From Bacteroidales bacterium (GTDB lineage Bacteria > Bacteroidota > Bacteroidia > Bacteroidales > UBA932): a DNA stretch of 64,000 nucleotides. Both the position numbers and the translations under genes were made by a program. A model generated the notes under the pieces. That model was not told where the DNA came from. It saw only the letters and a program-made list of their open reading frames with translations, and made no database searches. Positions 53,384 through 61,318 of the stretch are shown piece after piece; position 1 is the first letter of the stretch, and the number at the start of each line of letters is the position of its first letter. The stretch lies in assembly GCA_017554305.1 (NCBI GenBank), contig JAFZIN010000032.1, positions 44,316 through 108,315 on the forward strand, read 5' to 3'.

Positions 53384-54004
53384 ATGAAGATGAAAAAGAT
53401 ATTGATGACGGTTGCGGGAATTCTTTTTTCCGTTCTCTGCTTTGCTCAGACAAAGGAGCAGGCTCTTGCTGCTGTGCTTAAGGCAAACGCCTCATACTCA
53501 ACGGTTATTTCTCCGTTCAAACAGACCAAGACGCTTAAGGGACTTAAGAAGGATGACGTTAGGGAGGGCACTCTGTACTTCTCTCCAAAGACGCAGCAGC
53601 TTAATATGCAGTACAGTAAACCGGCAGGAAATCAGCTGCTTATTAACGGAGACAAGCTGGTTGTAATTAACGGCAGCACCCGCACGGTTTACAACGCCAA
53701 AACCAATCAGATGATGAAGACTCTGAAGGGGACGCTGCTCTGCTGTGTGGCGGGAAAGGTTGAGGAGGCGGCTACGCTGAACAAGGCTACCATAGAGTAC
53801 AAAGACTCAGACAAATACTACGTTTTTGTGCTTACTGTGGAGAAGCCGGTGCTGGGAGGGCTTAATAATGTGGAACTCTCATACAGTAAGAAGGATGGCT
53901 CTTTGTGCATTATGAAACTTACGGACAAGAACTCCGTTACCGTATATGACACTCCGGTTAAAGAGTTTAACAAACCTCTGGATGAGGGCATATTTAATAA
54001 CTGA
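53384..54004 (+). CDS. LolA-like outer-membrane lipoprotein carrier
   Basis: A 206-residue periplasmic protein with a signal peptide and a LolA-like beta sandwich: INGDKLVVINGSTRTVYN, YSKPAGNQLL and VLTVEKPVLGGLNNVELSY. In polyene and resorcinol clusters a LolA homologue is usually present and is thought to shuttle the hydrophobic product across the periplasm. The starts at 53384 and 53390 are both possible; an in-frame TTG upstream would give a poorer signal peptide. Confidence 0.82.
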   Translation: MKMKKILMTVAGILFSVLCFAQTKEQALAAVLKANASYSTVISPFKQTKTLKGLKKDDVREGTLYFSPKTQQLNMQYSKPAGNQLLINGDKLVVINGSTRTVYNAKTNQMMKTLKGTLLCCVAGKVEEAATLNKATIEYKDSDKYYVFVLTVEKPVLGGLNNVELSYSKKDGSLCIMKLTDKNSVTVYDTPVKEFNKPLDEGIFNN

Positions 54005-54006
54005 TT

Positions 54007-56595
54007 TTGAGAAAGTTACTCTACATACTTGTTTTAACGGCCATCTCTTCTTCTCTTTTGGCTCAGAGCACAAAGATTAAGGGAAGGGTTACAGATGCGG
54101 AGACAGATGAGGGACTCCCGTTTGCCAGCGTTTACTTTCCTGGCACCACCATTGGAGTCTCTACAGATATGGACGGCTACTACACCCTGGAAACCAGAGA
54201 TTTGACTGTGGAAGTTCTGAGGGTGGAGATGATGGGTTATGATTTTGCAGAAAAGAAAATCAAGCCGGGAGTTTTCAATCAGGTAGATTTTGTTCTTAGG
54301 GCTCAGACCAACGTTCTGGATAAGATTGTTGTTAAGCCGGATTACAGGTACATTCGCTGGATTCTCTCCAACATAGAGAACGCCAAAAAGATGAACAATC
54401 CGGAGGAGAGAGATCGCTACCAGTGCCGCCTCTATACCAAGATGGAACTGGATTTGGTGAATGCAGATAAGCAGATTCGTAACAAGCTGCTGCGCAGGAA
54501 CTTTGGCTTTGTCTTTGACTATATGGATACCTCAGTTATTTCCGGCCAGCCGTACCTTCCAATTATGATATCTGAGAACAACTCAATGTTCTACCGTCAG
54601 AAAGATCCGGCATCTACAAAGGAGGTTATTGAGGCTACAAGAATATCGGGAGTAAAAGATGAGGCAACCGTTGCTCAGTTTACCGGCAATATGCACATTC
54701 GTACCAACTTTTATGATGATTTCATAAACCTCTTTAACGTGCAGATTCCTTCTCCGGTGCGAGGTCCTAACGTTTACTATGATTATTTCCTGATAGACAG
54801 TTTGCACATAAACGGAAGAAAGACTTACCACATACGTTTCCATCCTGCAAAGATGGTTTCCTCTCCAACGTTTGACGGTGAAATGAGGATAGATTCCGCA
54901 GACTGGGCTGTTAGGGAGATACACGTAAAACTTAAGAAAGGGTCCAATGTAAACTGGATCAGAGACCTTGTTCTGGACTCTGAGTATCAGCTTGTTGGCG
55001 GAAGAGGCTCTTATAAGGGCAAAGACTCTCTGTGGTTCTTTAAGCAGGATAAGATGTATGCAGATTTCTCAGTTACTATGAGAGATTCATCAAAGCTTAT
55101 GTCTTTCCTTGGAAGAAGGCAGTGTGACTATTTGGATCCTTATTTTAACAAGCAGATGCCGGAGAGTGTTTCTCATCTTCTTACAAGCGTTACAACCGCA
55201 ACAAGCAATCCGCTTATTGATGATGAGAACTACTGGCAGAAGAACCGTCCGTTCCCGCTCAGCAAGAAGGAGAGCAACATTTACAAGATGGTAGATTCCA
55301 TTAAGAACGTTCCGCTGTATCGCAACTTATACACAATTGTAAATACCTTTGTTAACGGCTATTACAACTTCAAATACTTTGGAGTTGGACCGTACTTCAA
55401 ACTCTTCAGTTTCAATAATCTTGAGGGTGCGCGTTTCCAGTTTGGCGGGCGTACTACGGAAGATTTCAGCAAGAAAGTTAGATTCTCCGGTCATATTGCA
55501 TACGGCACAAAGGATCACGATTTTAAGGGCAAACTTATGATGGAGTATATGTTCAGCAATACTCCTACAAGAAAGCTGATTGTGAGCGGAAGCCGAGATG
55601 TGCTTCAGATGGGTAGAGGTGCCGGCGCGCTTACTGAGGCAAACATTATGTCTTCTTTGCTCAACAAGGGTAACAGTGAGAGAATCAGCCCGGTAAACGA
55701 ATACACCCTGGGTTATATTCACGAATGGAACCAGGGATTCAACAACAGCATCTCCATAGAGGGACGCCGCGTTTACTCCAACCGTTACGTTCCAATGTAT
55801 ACTCCGGACAGCGTTCACGTAACCAGCGTTGCTTCCAATCAGTTACACTATACCGCCCGCTTCTCCTGGGATGAGACGGTTACCCGCGGAACCTTTGACA
55901 AACTCTATGTGCTTACCCATTATCCGGTTATTACGCTGGATTTGATTTACGGCGTTAAGGGATTGGCAGATAATGACTTTGGTTACTTCAGAGTGGAGTC
56001 CACTCTGGATTATAAACTGCAACTTCCGCCTGTGGGAACTTCCAAGTTCCAGTTTACTGCCGGTAAGATTATTGGCAAGGTTCCTTATCCGCTCCTCAAA
56101 CTTCACGAGGGTAACGGAACATACTTTCTGGATAAGACCTCCTTTGCCTGCATGGACTTTTACGAGTTTGCTTCAGATACCTGGACTACACTCTTTTACG
56201 AGCACAACTTTAAGGGATTCTTCCTGGGTAAGATTCCTCTTATGAAGAAGCTTCAGTGGAGAGAGGTCTTTACTCTCAAGGCCGGATACGGCACGCTCTC
56301 AAGACGTAACAACGGTATAACAGACGGTAAGATTGGAAATCCGGGCAGCACTATTCCTGGTACCGGACCGGGCGCTCTCTATGAGGGAATGAATGCAGTT
56401 ATGCTCTTCCCGGAGGGGATGAGTTCATTGCGCAAGCCGTACATTGAGATGGGTGTTGGAGTTACCAACATATTGAGAGTATTCAGAGTAGACTGCTTCT
56501 GGAGAATGACTCACCGCACCAAAGTGGTTAACGGCAAGACGGTTAAGGCAAAGCACCGTGCTGCAATAAACTTTGGTTTTGAGTGGAGTTTCTAA
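54007..56595 (+). CDS. DUF5686/carboxypeptidase-like regulatory domain outer-membrane protein
   Basis: An 862-residue secreted protein starting with TTG (MRKLLYIL signal, about residues 1-19, ending LAQ) because no ATG fits. The CarboxypepD_reg-like domain (about 20-110) has KIKGRVTDAETDEGLPFASVYFPGTT-type signature, and the rest fits DUF5686 with a final barrel-like region ending GFEWSF. It belongs to the outer-membrane group, so it may act as an export or anchoring partner. Last gene of the operon, 2 bp after the LolA-like gene. Confidence 0.82.
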   Translation: MRKLLYILVLTAISSSLLAQSTKIKGRVTDAETDEGLPFASVYFPGTTIGVSTDMDGYYTLETRDLTVEVLRVEMMGYDFAEKKIKPGVFNQVDFVLRAQTNVLDKIVVKPDYRYIRWILSNIENAKKMNNPEERDRYQCRLYTKMELDLVNADKQIRNKLLRRNFGFVFDYMDTSVISGQPYLPIMISENNSMFYRQKDPASTKEVIEATRISGVKDEATVAQFTGNMHIRTNFYDDFINLFNVQIPSPVRGPNVYYDYFLIDSLHINGRKTYHIRFHPAKMVSSPTFDGEMRIDSADWAVREIHVKLKKGSNVNWIRDLVLDSEYQLVGGRGSYKGKDSLWFFKQDKMYADFSVTMRDSSKLMSFLGRRQCDYLDPYFNKQMPESVSHLLTSVTTATSNPLIDDENYWQKNRPFPLSKKESNIYKMVDSIKNVPLYRNLYTIVNTFVNGYYNFKYFGVGPYFKLFSFNNLEGARFQFGGRTTEDFSKKVRFSGHIAYGTKDHDFKGKLMMEYMFSNTPTRKLIVSGSRDVLQMGRGAGALTEANIMSSLLNKGNSERISPVNEYTLGYIHEWNQGFNNSISIEGRRVYSNRYVPMYTPDSVHVTSVASNQLHYTARFSWDETVTRGTFDKLYVLTHYPVITLDLIYGVKGLADNDFGYFRVESTLDYKLQLPPVGTSKFQFTAGKIIGKVPYPLLKLHEGNGTYFLDKTSFACMDFYEFASDTWTTLFYEHNFKGFFLGKIPLMKKLQWREVFTLKAGYGTLSRRNNGITDGKIGNPGSTIPGTGPGALYEGMNAVMLFPEGMSSLRKPYIEMGVGVTNILRVFRVDCFWRMTHRTKVVNGKTVKAKHRAAINFGFEWSF

Positions 56596-56652
56596 AGAGG
56601 GCTCGCATGATTTGCAGACTGAAAAATTGATTAGATATTTAATACTGATAGT

Positions 56653-57999
56653 ATGAAACAGTACATTGAGAAAAATAAAGAGAGGTTCTTTGAGGAACTC
56701 TTCTCCCTTATGAGAATTCCGTCCATAAGTGCAAAAAAAGAGCACAAGGATGATATGTTAAAGTGTGCCAACCGCTTAAAAGAGTTGCTTTTAGAGGCAG
56801 GTGCAGATGAGGCCGGCGTTTATCCTACAGATGGCAATCCGGTAGTATTCGGCAAGAAGACCGTCTCTCCAAAAGCCAAGACAGTAATGGTTTACGGCCA
56901 CTATGACGTTCAGCCTGCAGAACCTCTGGAGAAGTGGAAGTCTGATCCTTTCAAGCCTGAAGTTCACGATGGTGCAATTTGGGGAAGAGGTGCCAATGAT
57001 GATAAGGGCCAGCTCTTTATGCATATTAAGGCATTTGAGTATCTTGTTAAGACAAAGAAACTTAAGCACAATGTAAAGTTCATATTTGAGGGTGAAGAGG
57101 AGATTGGAAGTCCTTCTCTTCCGGCCTGGGTTAAGAAGAACAAGAAGCTTCTTGCAAGTGATGTGATTCTGGTTTCAGATACCACAATGATTAGTGAGAA
57201 GGTTCCTTCAATTAACTGCGGAATGAGAGGTCTTGCATACCTTGAGGTTACCGTTACCGGCCCTAACAAAGACCTGCACTCAGGCCACTACGGCGGTGCG
57301 GTTGCCAACCCAATTAACGTTCTCTGTGATATGATCTCTTCTCTCATAGACAAGAACGGCAAGGTAAAGGTTAATGGGTTCTATGATGACGTTGTAAAAC
57401 TCTCTAAATCAGACCGTGCGCAGCTTGCAAGAGCTCCGTTCAACATTGAGGAGTACAAGAAGTTCCTGGGTATTGATGAGGTTAAGGGTGAGAAGGGTTA
57501 CACCACTTTGGAGAGAACCGGAATACGTCCTTGTTTGGATGTTTGCGGAATTTGGGGCGGTTACACCGGAGAGGGAGCAAAGACAGTTCTTCCTTCTACC
57601 GCTCACGCAAAAATCTCTATGCGTCTGGTTCCAAACCAGGAGAGTTCAAAGATTACCAAACTCTTTACGGAGCACTTTAAGGCCATTGCTCCAAAATACG
57701 TTAAGGTTAAGGTTGAACCAAAGGAGGGCGGCAACGGCTTCCTTATTCCAATTACCTCTCCTGCATTCAAGGCAGCCTCTAAGGCAATGGAGAAAGTCTT
57801 TGGTATTGAGCCTGTTCCAAGCCGCGGCGGTGGTTCCATTGCCGTGCTTGCAGATATGCAGAAGATATTGGGTACAGACCCTCTGCTTATGGGATTCGGC
57901 CTTGAGAGAGATACCATCCACTCCCCTAACGAGAGCTACCTCCTCAAGCAGTTCTTTGGCGGCATGGAGTCCATAGCCCTCTTCTACGAGTACTACTAG
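56653..57999 (+). CDS. M20 family dipeptidase (CNDP-like)
   Basis: A 448-residue metallopeptidase. Visible: YGHYDVQPAEPLEKW, WGRGANDDKGQLFMHIKA, EGEEEIGSPSL with the catalytic Glu, DTTM and the C-terminal GFGLERDTIHSPNESYLL. Of the carnosine-dipeptidase-like group of zinc peptidases that cut dipeptides. Its own 57-bp upstream region is AT-rich; no clear -7 element. A terminator follows at 58019. Confidence 0.92.
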   Translation: MKQYIEKNKERFFEELFSLMRIPSISAKKEHKDDMLKCANRLKELLLEAGADEAGVYPTDGNPVVFGKKTVSPKAKTVMVYGHYDVQPAEPLEKWKSDPFKPEVHDGAIWGRGANDDKGQLFMHIKAFEYLVKTKKLKHNVKFIFEGEEEIGSPSLPAWVKKNKKLLASDVILVSDTTMISEKVPSINCGMRGLAYLEVTVTGPNKDLHSGHYGGAVANPINVLCDMISSLIDKNGKVKVNGFYDDVVKLSKSDRAQLARAPFNIEEYKKFLGIDEVKGEKGYTTLERTGIRPCLDVCGIWGGYTGEGAKTVLPSTAHAKISMRLVPNQESSKITKLFTEHFKAIAPKYVKVKVEPKEGGNGFLIPITSPAFKAASKAMEKVFGIEPVPSRGGGSIAVLADMQKILGTDPLLMGFGLERDTIHSPNESYLLKQFFGGMESIALFYEYY

Positions 58000-58018
58000 A
58001 CGCCCGCAGCCCGCTAAA

Positions 58019-58067
58019 TTAAAACCCGATAGCTTGAATTACTTCTTCTATCGGGTTTAGTTTTTTA
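58019..58067. terminator. Bidirectional terminator between dipeptidase and lipoprotein
   Basis: Perfect 11-bp stem AAACCCGATAG (58022-58032) with CTATCGGGTTT (58048-58058), then a T run; A run on the other side lets it also serve the minus-strand lipoprotein gene. Confidence 0.75.
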
Positions 58068-58079
58068 GGCTAGGCGGCG

Positions 58080-58514
58080 TTACTTCTGGAGGAAATAAAC
58101 GGTTCCGCCCTCGCTTGTAAGAGTCTTTTTCTCAGGGTCGTAGTCATAATAGCCGGCCTCTGAGTTGTCATCCATTGCTGTAAAAAAGATACGCTTGCCT
58201 TTAATTTTGTACTTGAACTCCGTAAAGTGCAGGCTGCCTATCATATTCCAGGTGGCCGTGCCGTCATCATTAAGAGATATACGTTCCTCATTGCCGCCCT
58301 CCTGGTTAAAGCTGTCATAATAACCTACTACATCTGCAACTGCAACATTCGGCTCCTCCTGAATCTGAGCCTCTTGTTGAGGTTGCTGCGCTTGAGGTTG
58401 CTGGATTTCTGTTTGCTGAGCAGCAGGAGTCTGCTCTTCTGTCTGCTGTTTCTTTGAATTGTTGCAAGAGGCAACCAGCAGCACTGCTGCTAAAGCCAAT
58501 AGTATCTTTTTCAT
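58080..58514 (-). CDS. Lipoprotein with Gln/Pro/Glu-rich linker
   Basis: A 144-residue lipoprotein (lipobox VASC, Cys17). After a low-complexity Q/P/E-rich linker (about residues 20-60) there is a compact C-terminal domain (about 62-144) with YYDSFNQEGGNEERISLNDDGTATWN and a GYYDYDPEKKTLT strand, resembling small lipocalin-like or DUF-type domains. Function unknown. Promoter at 58542-58549 is divergent from that of the next gene. Confidence 0.75.
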   Translation of the reverse strand: MKKILLALAAVLLVASCNNSKKQQTEEQTPAAQQTEIQQPQAQQPQQEAQIQEEPNVAVADVVGYYDSFNQEGGNEERISLNDDGTATWNMIGSLHFTEFKYKIKGKRIFFTAMDDNSEAGYYDYDPEKKTLTSEGGTVYFLQK

Positions 58515-58541
58515 AGCGTTACATTTACTCTGTTCTTAATG

Positions 58542-58549
58542 CAAAGATA
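58542..58549 (-). promoter_or_regulatory. -7 element TATCTTTG for the 58080 lipoprotein
   Basis: Minus-strand TATCTTTG 27 bp before the ATG at 58514. Confidence 0.6.
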
Positions 58550-58574
58550 GTATAATATGCAACAATTTGTTTTG

Positions 58575-58582
58575 TATATTTG
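58575..58582 (+). promoter_or_regulatory. -7 element TATATTTG for the 58605 lipoprotein
   Basis: TATATTTG 22 bp before the ATG at 58605; back to back with the minus-strand promoter. Confidence 0.6.
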
Positions 58583-58604
58583 GCATCTGAAAAAATTGAC
58601 AGAT

Positions 58605-59384
58605 ATGAAATACAACAGAATTCTCTTTTCAACTTTGATGACGGCGCTTATGGTTGCCGTTCTGTGCAGTTGCGGAAAACACAAGAAGGTAATTCCGGTT
58701 ACCGAGATAGGCATTAAGCCAAGTCCTATAGATTTGTGTGTAGGTCAGAGTGAGAAAGTTACGGTAACAACCTCTCCTGTAGATGCAACCAACGTAGGAG
58801 AACTTACCATCACCACAACCAAACCCGAGGTTGCAACATATTCAGAGGGTAAGGTAACGGCTGTTAGCGTAGGAAGTACAACACTTACAGCCCTTTGCGG
58901 AACTGCAAGAAAGGATGTGAGGGTAACCGTATATCAGTCAATGAAAAAGAACAACGTTGCATATCCTATAAAGAAGGCCAGCGGTTACAGAATGTATATG
59001 GGAACTTCTACCGTAGACTACTATGATATTGACTTTACAGACGGAACAGAGCACATCAGAATCATGCTCTCTGCCGCAATGCTTGGCAAGACCATAGATG
59101 TTTCCAAACCGGTTACTGATCTTCCCGATGGCGGAACCTGCAACATCACTGTTTGCAGAAATCAGAATGAGAACTTCTACTCTCTCTGGATGGGCAAGTA
59201 CGGAGACCCTTATATTGTAGATAACCTCTGGAACTTCATAACTGCAACCCCTTCCGGCACACTCTACTTAAACACTAGTACTAAGGGCTTTAAGGCAGTT
59301 ATAAATGTCTCTTTGAGCAATGGTCAGAAGTGGGAACTGGAGTATGAAGGGTCTGTCTCTCTTAAAGACGAGGGCAAGGCTTAA
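58605..59384 (+). CDS. Ig-like (BIG2) domain lipoprotein
   Basis: A 259-residue lipoprotein (lipobox VLCSC, Cys23). Residues about 32-112 form a BIG2 Ig-like domain with VTEIGIKPSPIDLCVGQSEKVTV, PEVATYSEGKVTAVSVGSTTL and the final VTVY strand. The C-terminal 140 residues are unassigned, with YYDIDF and LWNFITATPSG stretches. Probably displayed at the surface. Followed 23 bp later by the CAT-fold gene. Confidence 0.8.
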   Translation: MKYNRILFSTLMTALMVAVLCSCGKHKKVIPVTEIGIKPSPIDLCVGQSEKVTVTTSPVDATNVGELTITTTKPEVATYSEGKVTAVSVGSTTLTALCGTARKDVRVTVYQSMKKNNVAYPIKKASGYRMYMGTSTVDYYDIDFTDGTEHIRIMLSAAMLGKTIDVSKPVTDLPDGGTCNITVCRNQNENFYSLWMGKYGDPYIVDNLWNFITATPSGTLYLNTSTKGFKAVINVSLSNGQKWELEYEGSVSLKDEGKA

Positions 59385-59407
59385 TCAGTATCACGATAGT
59401 CTCTTAC

Positions 59408-60025
59408 ATGAAAACTGAAATCAATCCTCAAGAAAGCAGCCGTGCGCAGGCATTCGGTCTATGGCTCAAATCACCTATGCCAATGGTAACACTGGTCAAA
59501 ACGCTGGATGTCACCCATTTGCTGAGGGTGAGCAGGCGTACCGGCATAAAGTTTACCATACTGCTCTGCTGGTGCATTGGCAAGGCTGCCGGCAAGGTTG
59601 ATGAGTTTTCTCTGCTGCTTGAAAATGATAAACTGTACCGCTTTGACAGATTTGCAATTAACGTTATTGTAGATAACTGCAAAGGCGGCATCAACTCCTG
59701 TGATGTTCCGTACTCTGATGATTTGCAGCAGTTTAACAAAGACTATCTGAGAATTACTTCACAGGCCGCAAAGAATTGTGAGAACCTCTATGTTGAGGGC
59801 TCTATGATTTTGGGTACTTCTGCAATGATTCAGACAGAACTTGATTGCATTGTAAATCAGTACAGCGGCATCTTCAACAACCCTTTCATTGCGTGGGGCA
59901 AATACCGTAAGAGCTTCTTTAAGACCACTTTACCGGTCTCCCTTCACTTCCATCACGTCCTTATGGACGGCGGCCAGGCCACCCGCTTTTTGGAAGAACT
60001 TCAGCAAGAAATAAAAACCCTGTAG
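59408..60025 (+). CDS. CatA-like O-acetyltransferase (CAT fold)
   Basis: A 205-residue CoA-dependent acyltransferase of the chloramphenicol-acetyltransferase fold. The catalytic HHxxxDG motif reads HHVLMDG near the C-terminus, preceded by the FTILLCWCIGKAA helix and NPFIAWGKY segment. Family members acetylate various substrates; drug resistance cannot be concluded. Cotranscribed with the BIG2 lipoprotein is possible (23 bp gap). Confidence 0.85.
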   Translation: MKTEINPQESSRAQAFGLWLKSPMPMVTLVKTLDVTHLLRVSRRTGIKFTILLCWCIGKAAGKVDEFSLLLENDKLYRFDRFAINVIVDNCKGGINSCDVPYSDDLQQFNKDYLRITSQAAKNCENLYVEGSMILGTSAMIQTELDCIVNQYSGIFNNPFIAWGKYRKSFFKTTLPVSLHFHHVLMDGGQATRFLEELQQEIKTL

Positions 60026-60065
60026 AAAGGAGTAGGGCAGCCCTACTTGGCAGGTGAAATAGTAA

Positions 60066-60104
60066 GAAAGAGGATGGCCAAAAAATTGGTCATCCTCTTT
60101 TCAT
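60066..60104. terminator. Bidirectional terminator between CatA-like and DUF4465 genes
   Basis: AAAGAGGATGGCC and GGTCATCCTCTTT form a 13-bp stem (one G-U) around an A-rich loop with flanking A and T runs; lies between the convergent stops at 60025 and 60125. Confidence 0.75.
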
Positions 60105-60124
60105 AGCAGAGAATATTAGTTAGT

Positions 60125-60982
60125 TTATTTTGCTGTGTTTACAGGAATTGGAGACATGATGTTGGCCTTGTTGGTGGTAACGGTTGTGCCCTTGTCTACT
60201 CTTACAACAATGCCGTCCAGTGCTACGTAAGCCGGAGTGTTCATTCCCCAGGAACCGTTATCACTGCTCTCCATATCTATCTTCAGGCCGTGAACTCTTC
60301 CCAGAGTGTAGAGAGGAACTGCGTTCCAACCCTGAAGCATTCCAAAAGTCTTATAGTTTGCAAGGTAAGCCTCAACTTTTCCGGTCTCTTTACCGTCTTT
60401 GTCAAGACCAATAAACTTAACTTTAAACCAGCCGCCGTTCTCCTTAGTCATAGGAACACCGCTGCCAAGGTCTGTAGTCATCTGAGCTACAGCGTATGAG
60501 GTGTTGCAGATGTAAAGACCCTCAATTACTCTTGTGGTAGTATCTGAGTCTGTGAAGTTGATGATTGGTGCATAGTTCCAACCGCTGGCGTCTGAGTATC
60601 CGAAAGATACAAGGCAGAACTCTGAGTTATCTACTCCAGGATATTTCATCTGGTTGGTGTGTTCTACTGCCATCTGATACTTGTACCAGTTTGCTGCATC
60701 CTCCTTCTTAAGTTCAACTGCAGGGAAGTGAGAAACTGCTACTCCGCCAGAATAGTACTGGTCTCCAACAGGTTTTGATCCAAGACCTGTAACAGGATCC
60801 AACCAATAGTATCCCTTACCGTAAAGATTCTCTCCGTAAACATCGGAAGCAATCATAGACTTGTCCAAACCACTGAATGTTGTTGCAACAAGATAATAAT
60901 TAGGTTTGTCTGAGTGCTTGTTACAAGAAGCAAAACTCAAAGCTGCGCAAAGCACTACAGCTGCAAATGCAAACTTTTTCAT
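60125..60982 (-). CDS. DUF4465 lipoprotein (BtuH-like, cobalamin-regulated)
   Basis: A 285-residue lipoprotein (lipobox FASC, Cys20). The DUF4465 domain fills the rest: YYSGGVAVSHFP, NSEFCLVSFGYSD, LYICNTSYAVAQM, GWFKVKFIGLDKDGKETG, a PLYTLGRVHGLKIDMESSDNG strand and PAYVALDGI. DUF4465 lipoproteins of Bacteroides named BtuH bind corrinoids at the cell surface, as I recall. A cobalamin riboswitch directly upstream supports a B12 role. No btuB or btuG homologue is adjacent. The start at 60982 opens a clean signal peptide; the longer upstream frame would run through the riboswitch. Confidence 0.85.
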   Translation of the reverse strand: MKKFAFAAVVLCAALSFASCNKHSDKPNYYLVATTFSGLDKSMIASDVYGENLYGKGYYWLDPVTGLGSKPVGDQYYSGGVAVSHFPAVELKKEDAANWYKYQMAVEHTNQMKYPGVDNSEFCLVSFGYSDASGWNYAPIINFTDSDTTTRVIEGLYICNTSYAVAQMTTDLGSGVPMTKENGGWFKVKFIGLDKDGKETGKVEAYLANYKTFGMLQGWNAVPLYTLGRVHGLKIDMESSDNGSWGMNTPAYVALDGIVVRVDKGTTVTTNKANIMSPIPVNTAK

Positions 60983-61044
60983 ATTCAATATTTTAACGTT
61001 AATAATTTCCACACTCCCAAACCCATATCCCGCAGGTTTTGGTC

Positions 61045-61222
61045 TTAAATGCAGCGGGCTCGTCTTCTGACTCGTTCCTTCCGGCGCCTTCCCGGCCCTC
61101 AAAAAGGCCAGTGGCAAAGAGTGCCTGGAAACATACGGAACTTACAGCAGCGGGAACTGTTTGGGATTTGCACCCAATTCCAATTTAATTCCTTCCCCAC
61201 AGGAGGGGAACCGGAAACCCAA
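61045..61222 (-). promoter_or_regulatory. Cobalamin (AdoCbl-class) riboswitch
   Basis: On the minus strand the leader carries the conserved core in order: GGTGCAAATCCC-type segment (here GGGTGCAAATCCCAA), ACAGTTCCCGCTGCTGTAAG, CCACTGG, GGGAAGGCGCC and the B12-box-like GAGTCAGAAGACGAGCCCGC. It lies between a -7 element and the DUF4465 start. A possible pairing in the last 50 bases before the ATG (CCAAAACC with GGGTTTGG) could be the expression platform. Family assignment is firm; class boundaries not resolved. Confidence 0.9.
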
Positions 61223-61230
61223 TGCGGGTG

Positions 61231-61238
61231 CAAATATA
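61231..61238 (-). promoter_or_regulatory. -7 element TATATTTG for the riboswitch transcript
   Basis: Minus-strand TATATTTG directly upstream of the riboswitch; transcription would start about 61224. Confidence 0.65.
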
Positions 61239-61279
61239 GTAAAATTATCTATCGTGATGAATATACCAACAAATCGGGA

Positions 61280-61310
61280 TTGCAACAATAACTCTCATGT
61301 TCTACCTTTG
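61280..61310 (+). promoter_or_regulatory. feoAB promoter (TTG-N20-TACCTTTG)
   Basis: TTG at 61280-61282 and TACCTTTG at 61303-61310, a full Bacteroidetes-type promoter ending 8 bp before the feoAB ATG. Confidence 0.7.
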
Positions 61311-61318
61311 CCCCCGCA

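Noticed and set aside
59408-60025. Chloramphenicol resistance gene
   Set aside because: The CAT fold covers many acetyltransferases; nothing ties this one to chloramphenicol.
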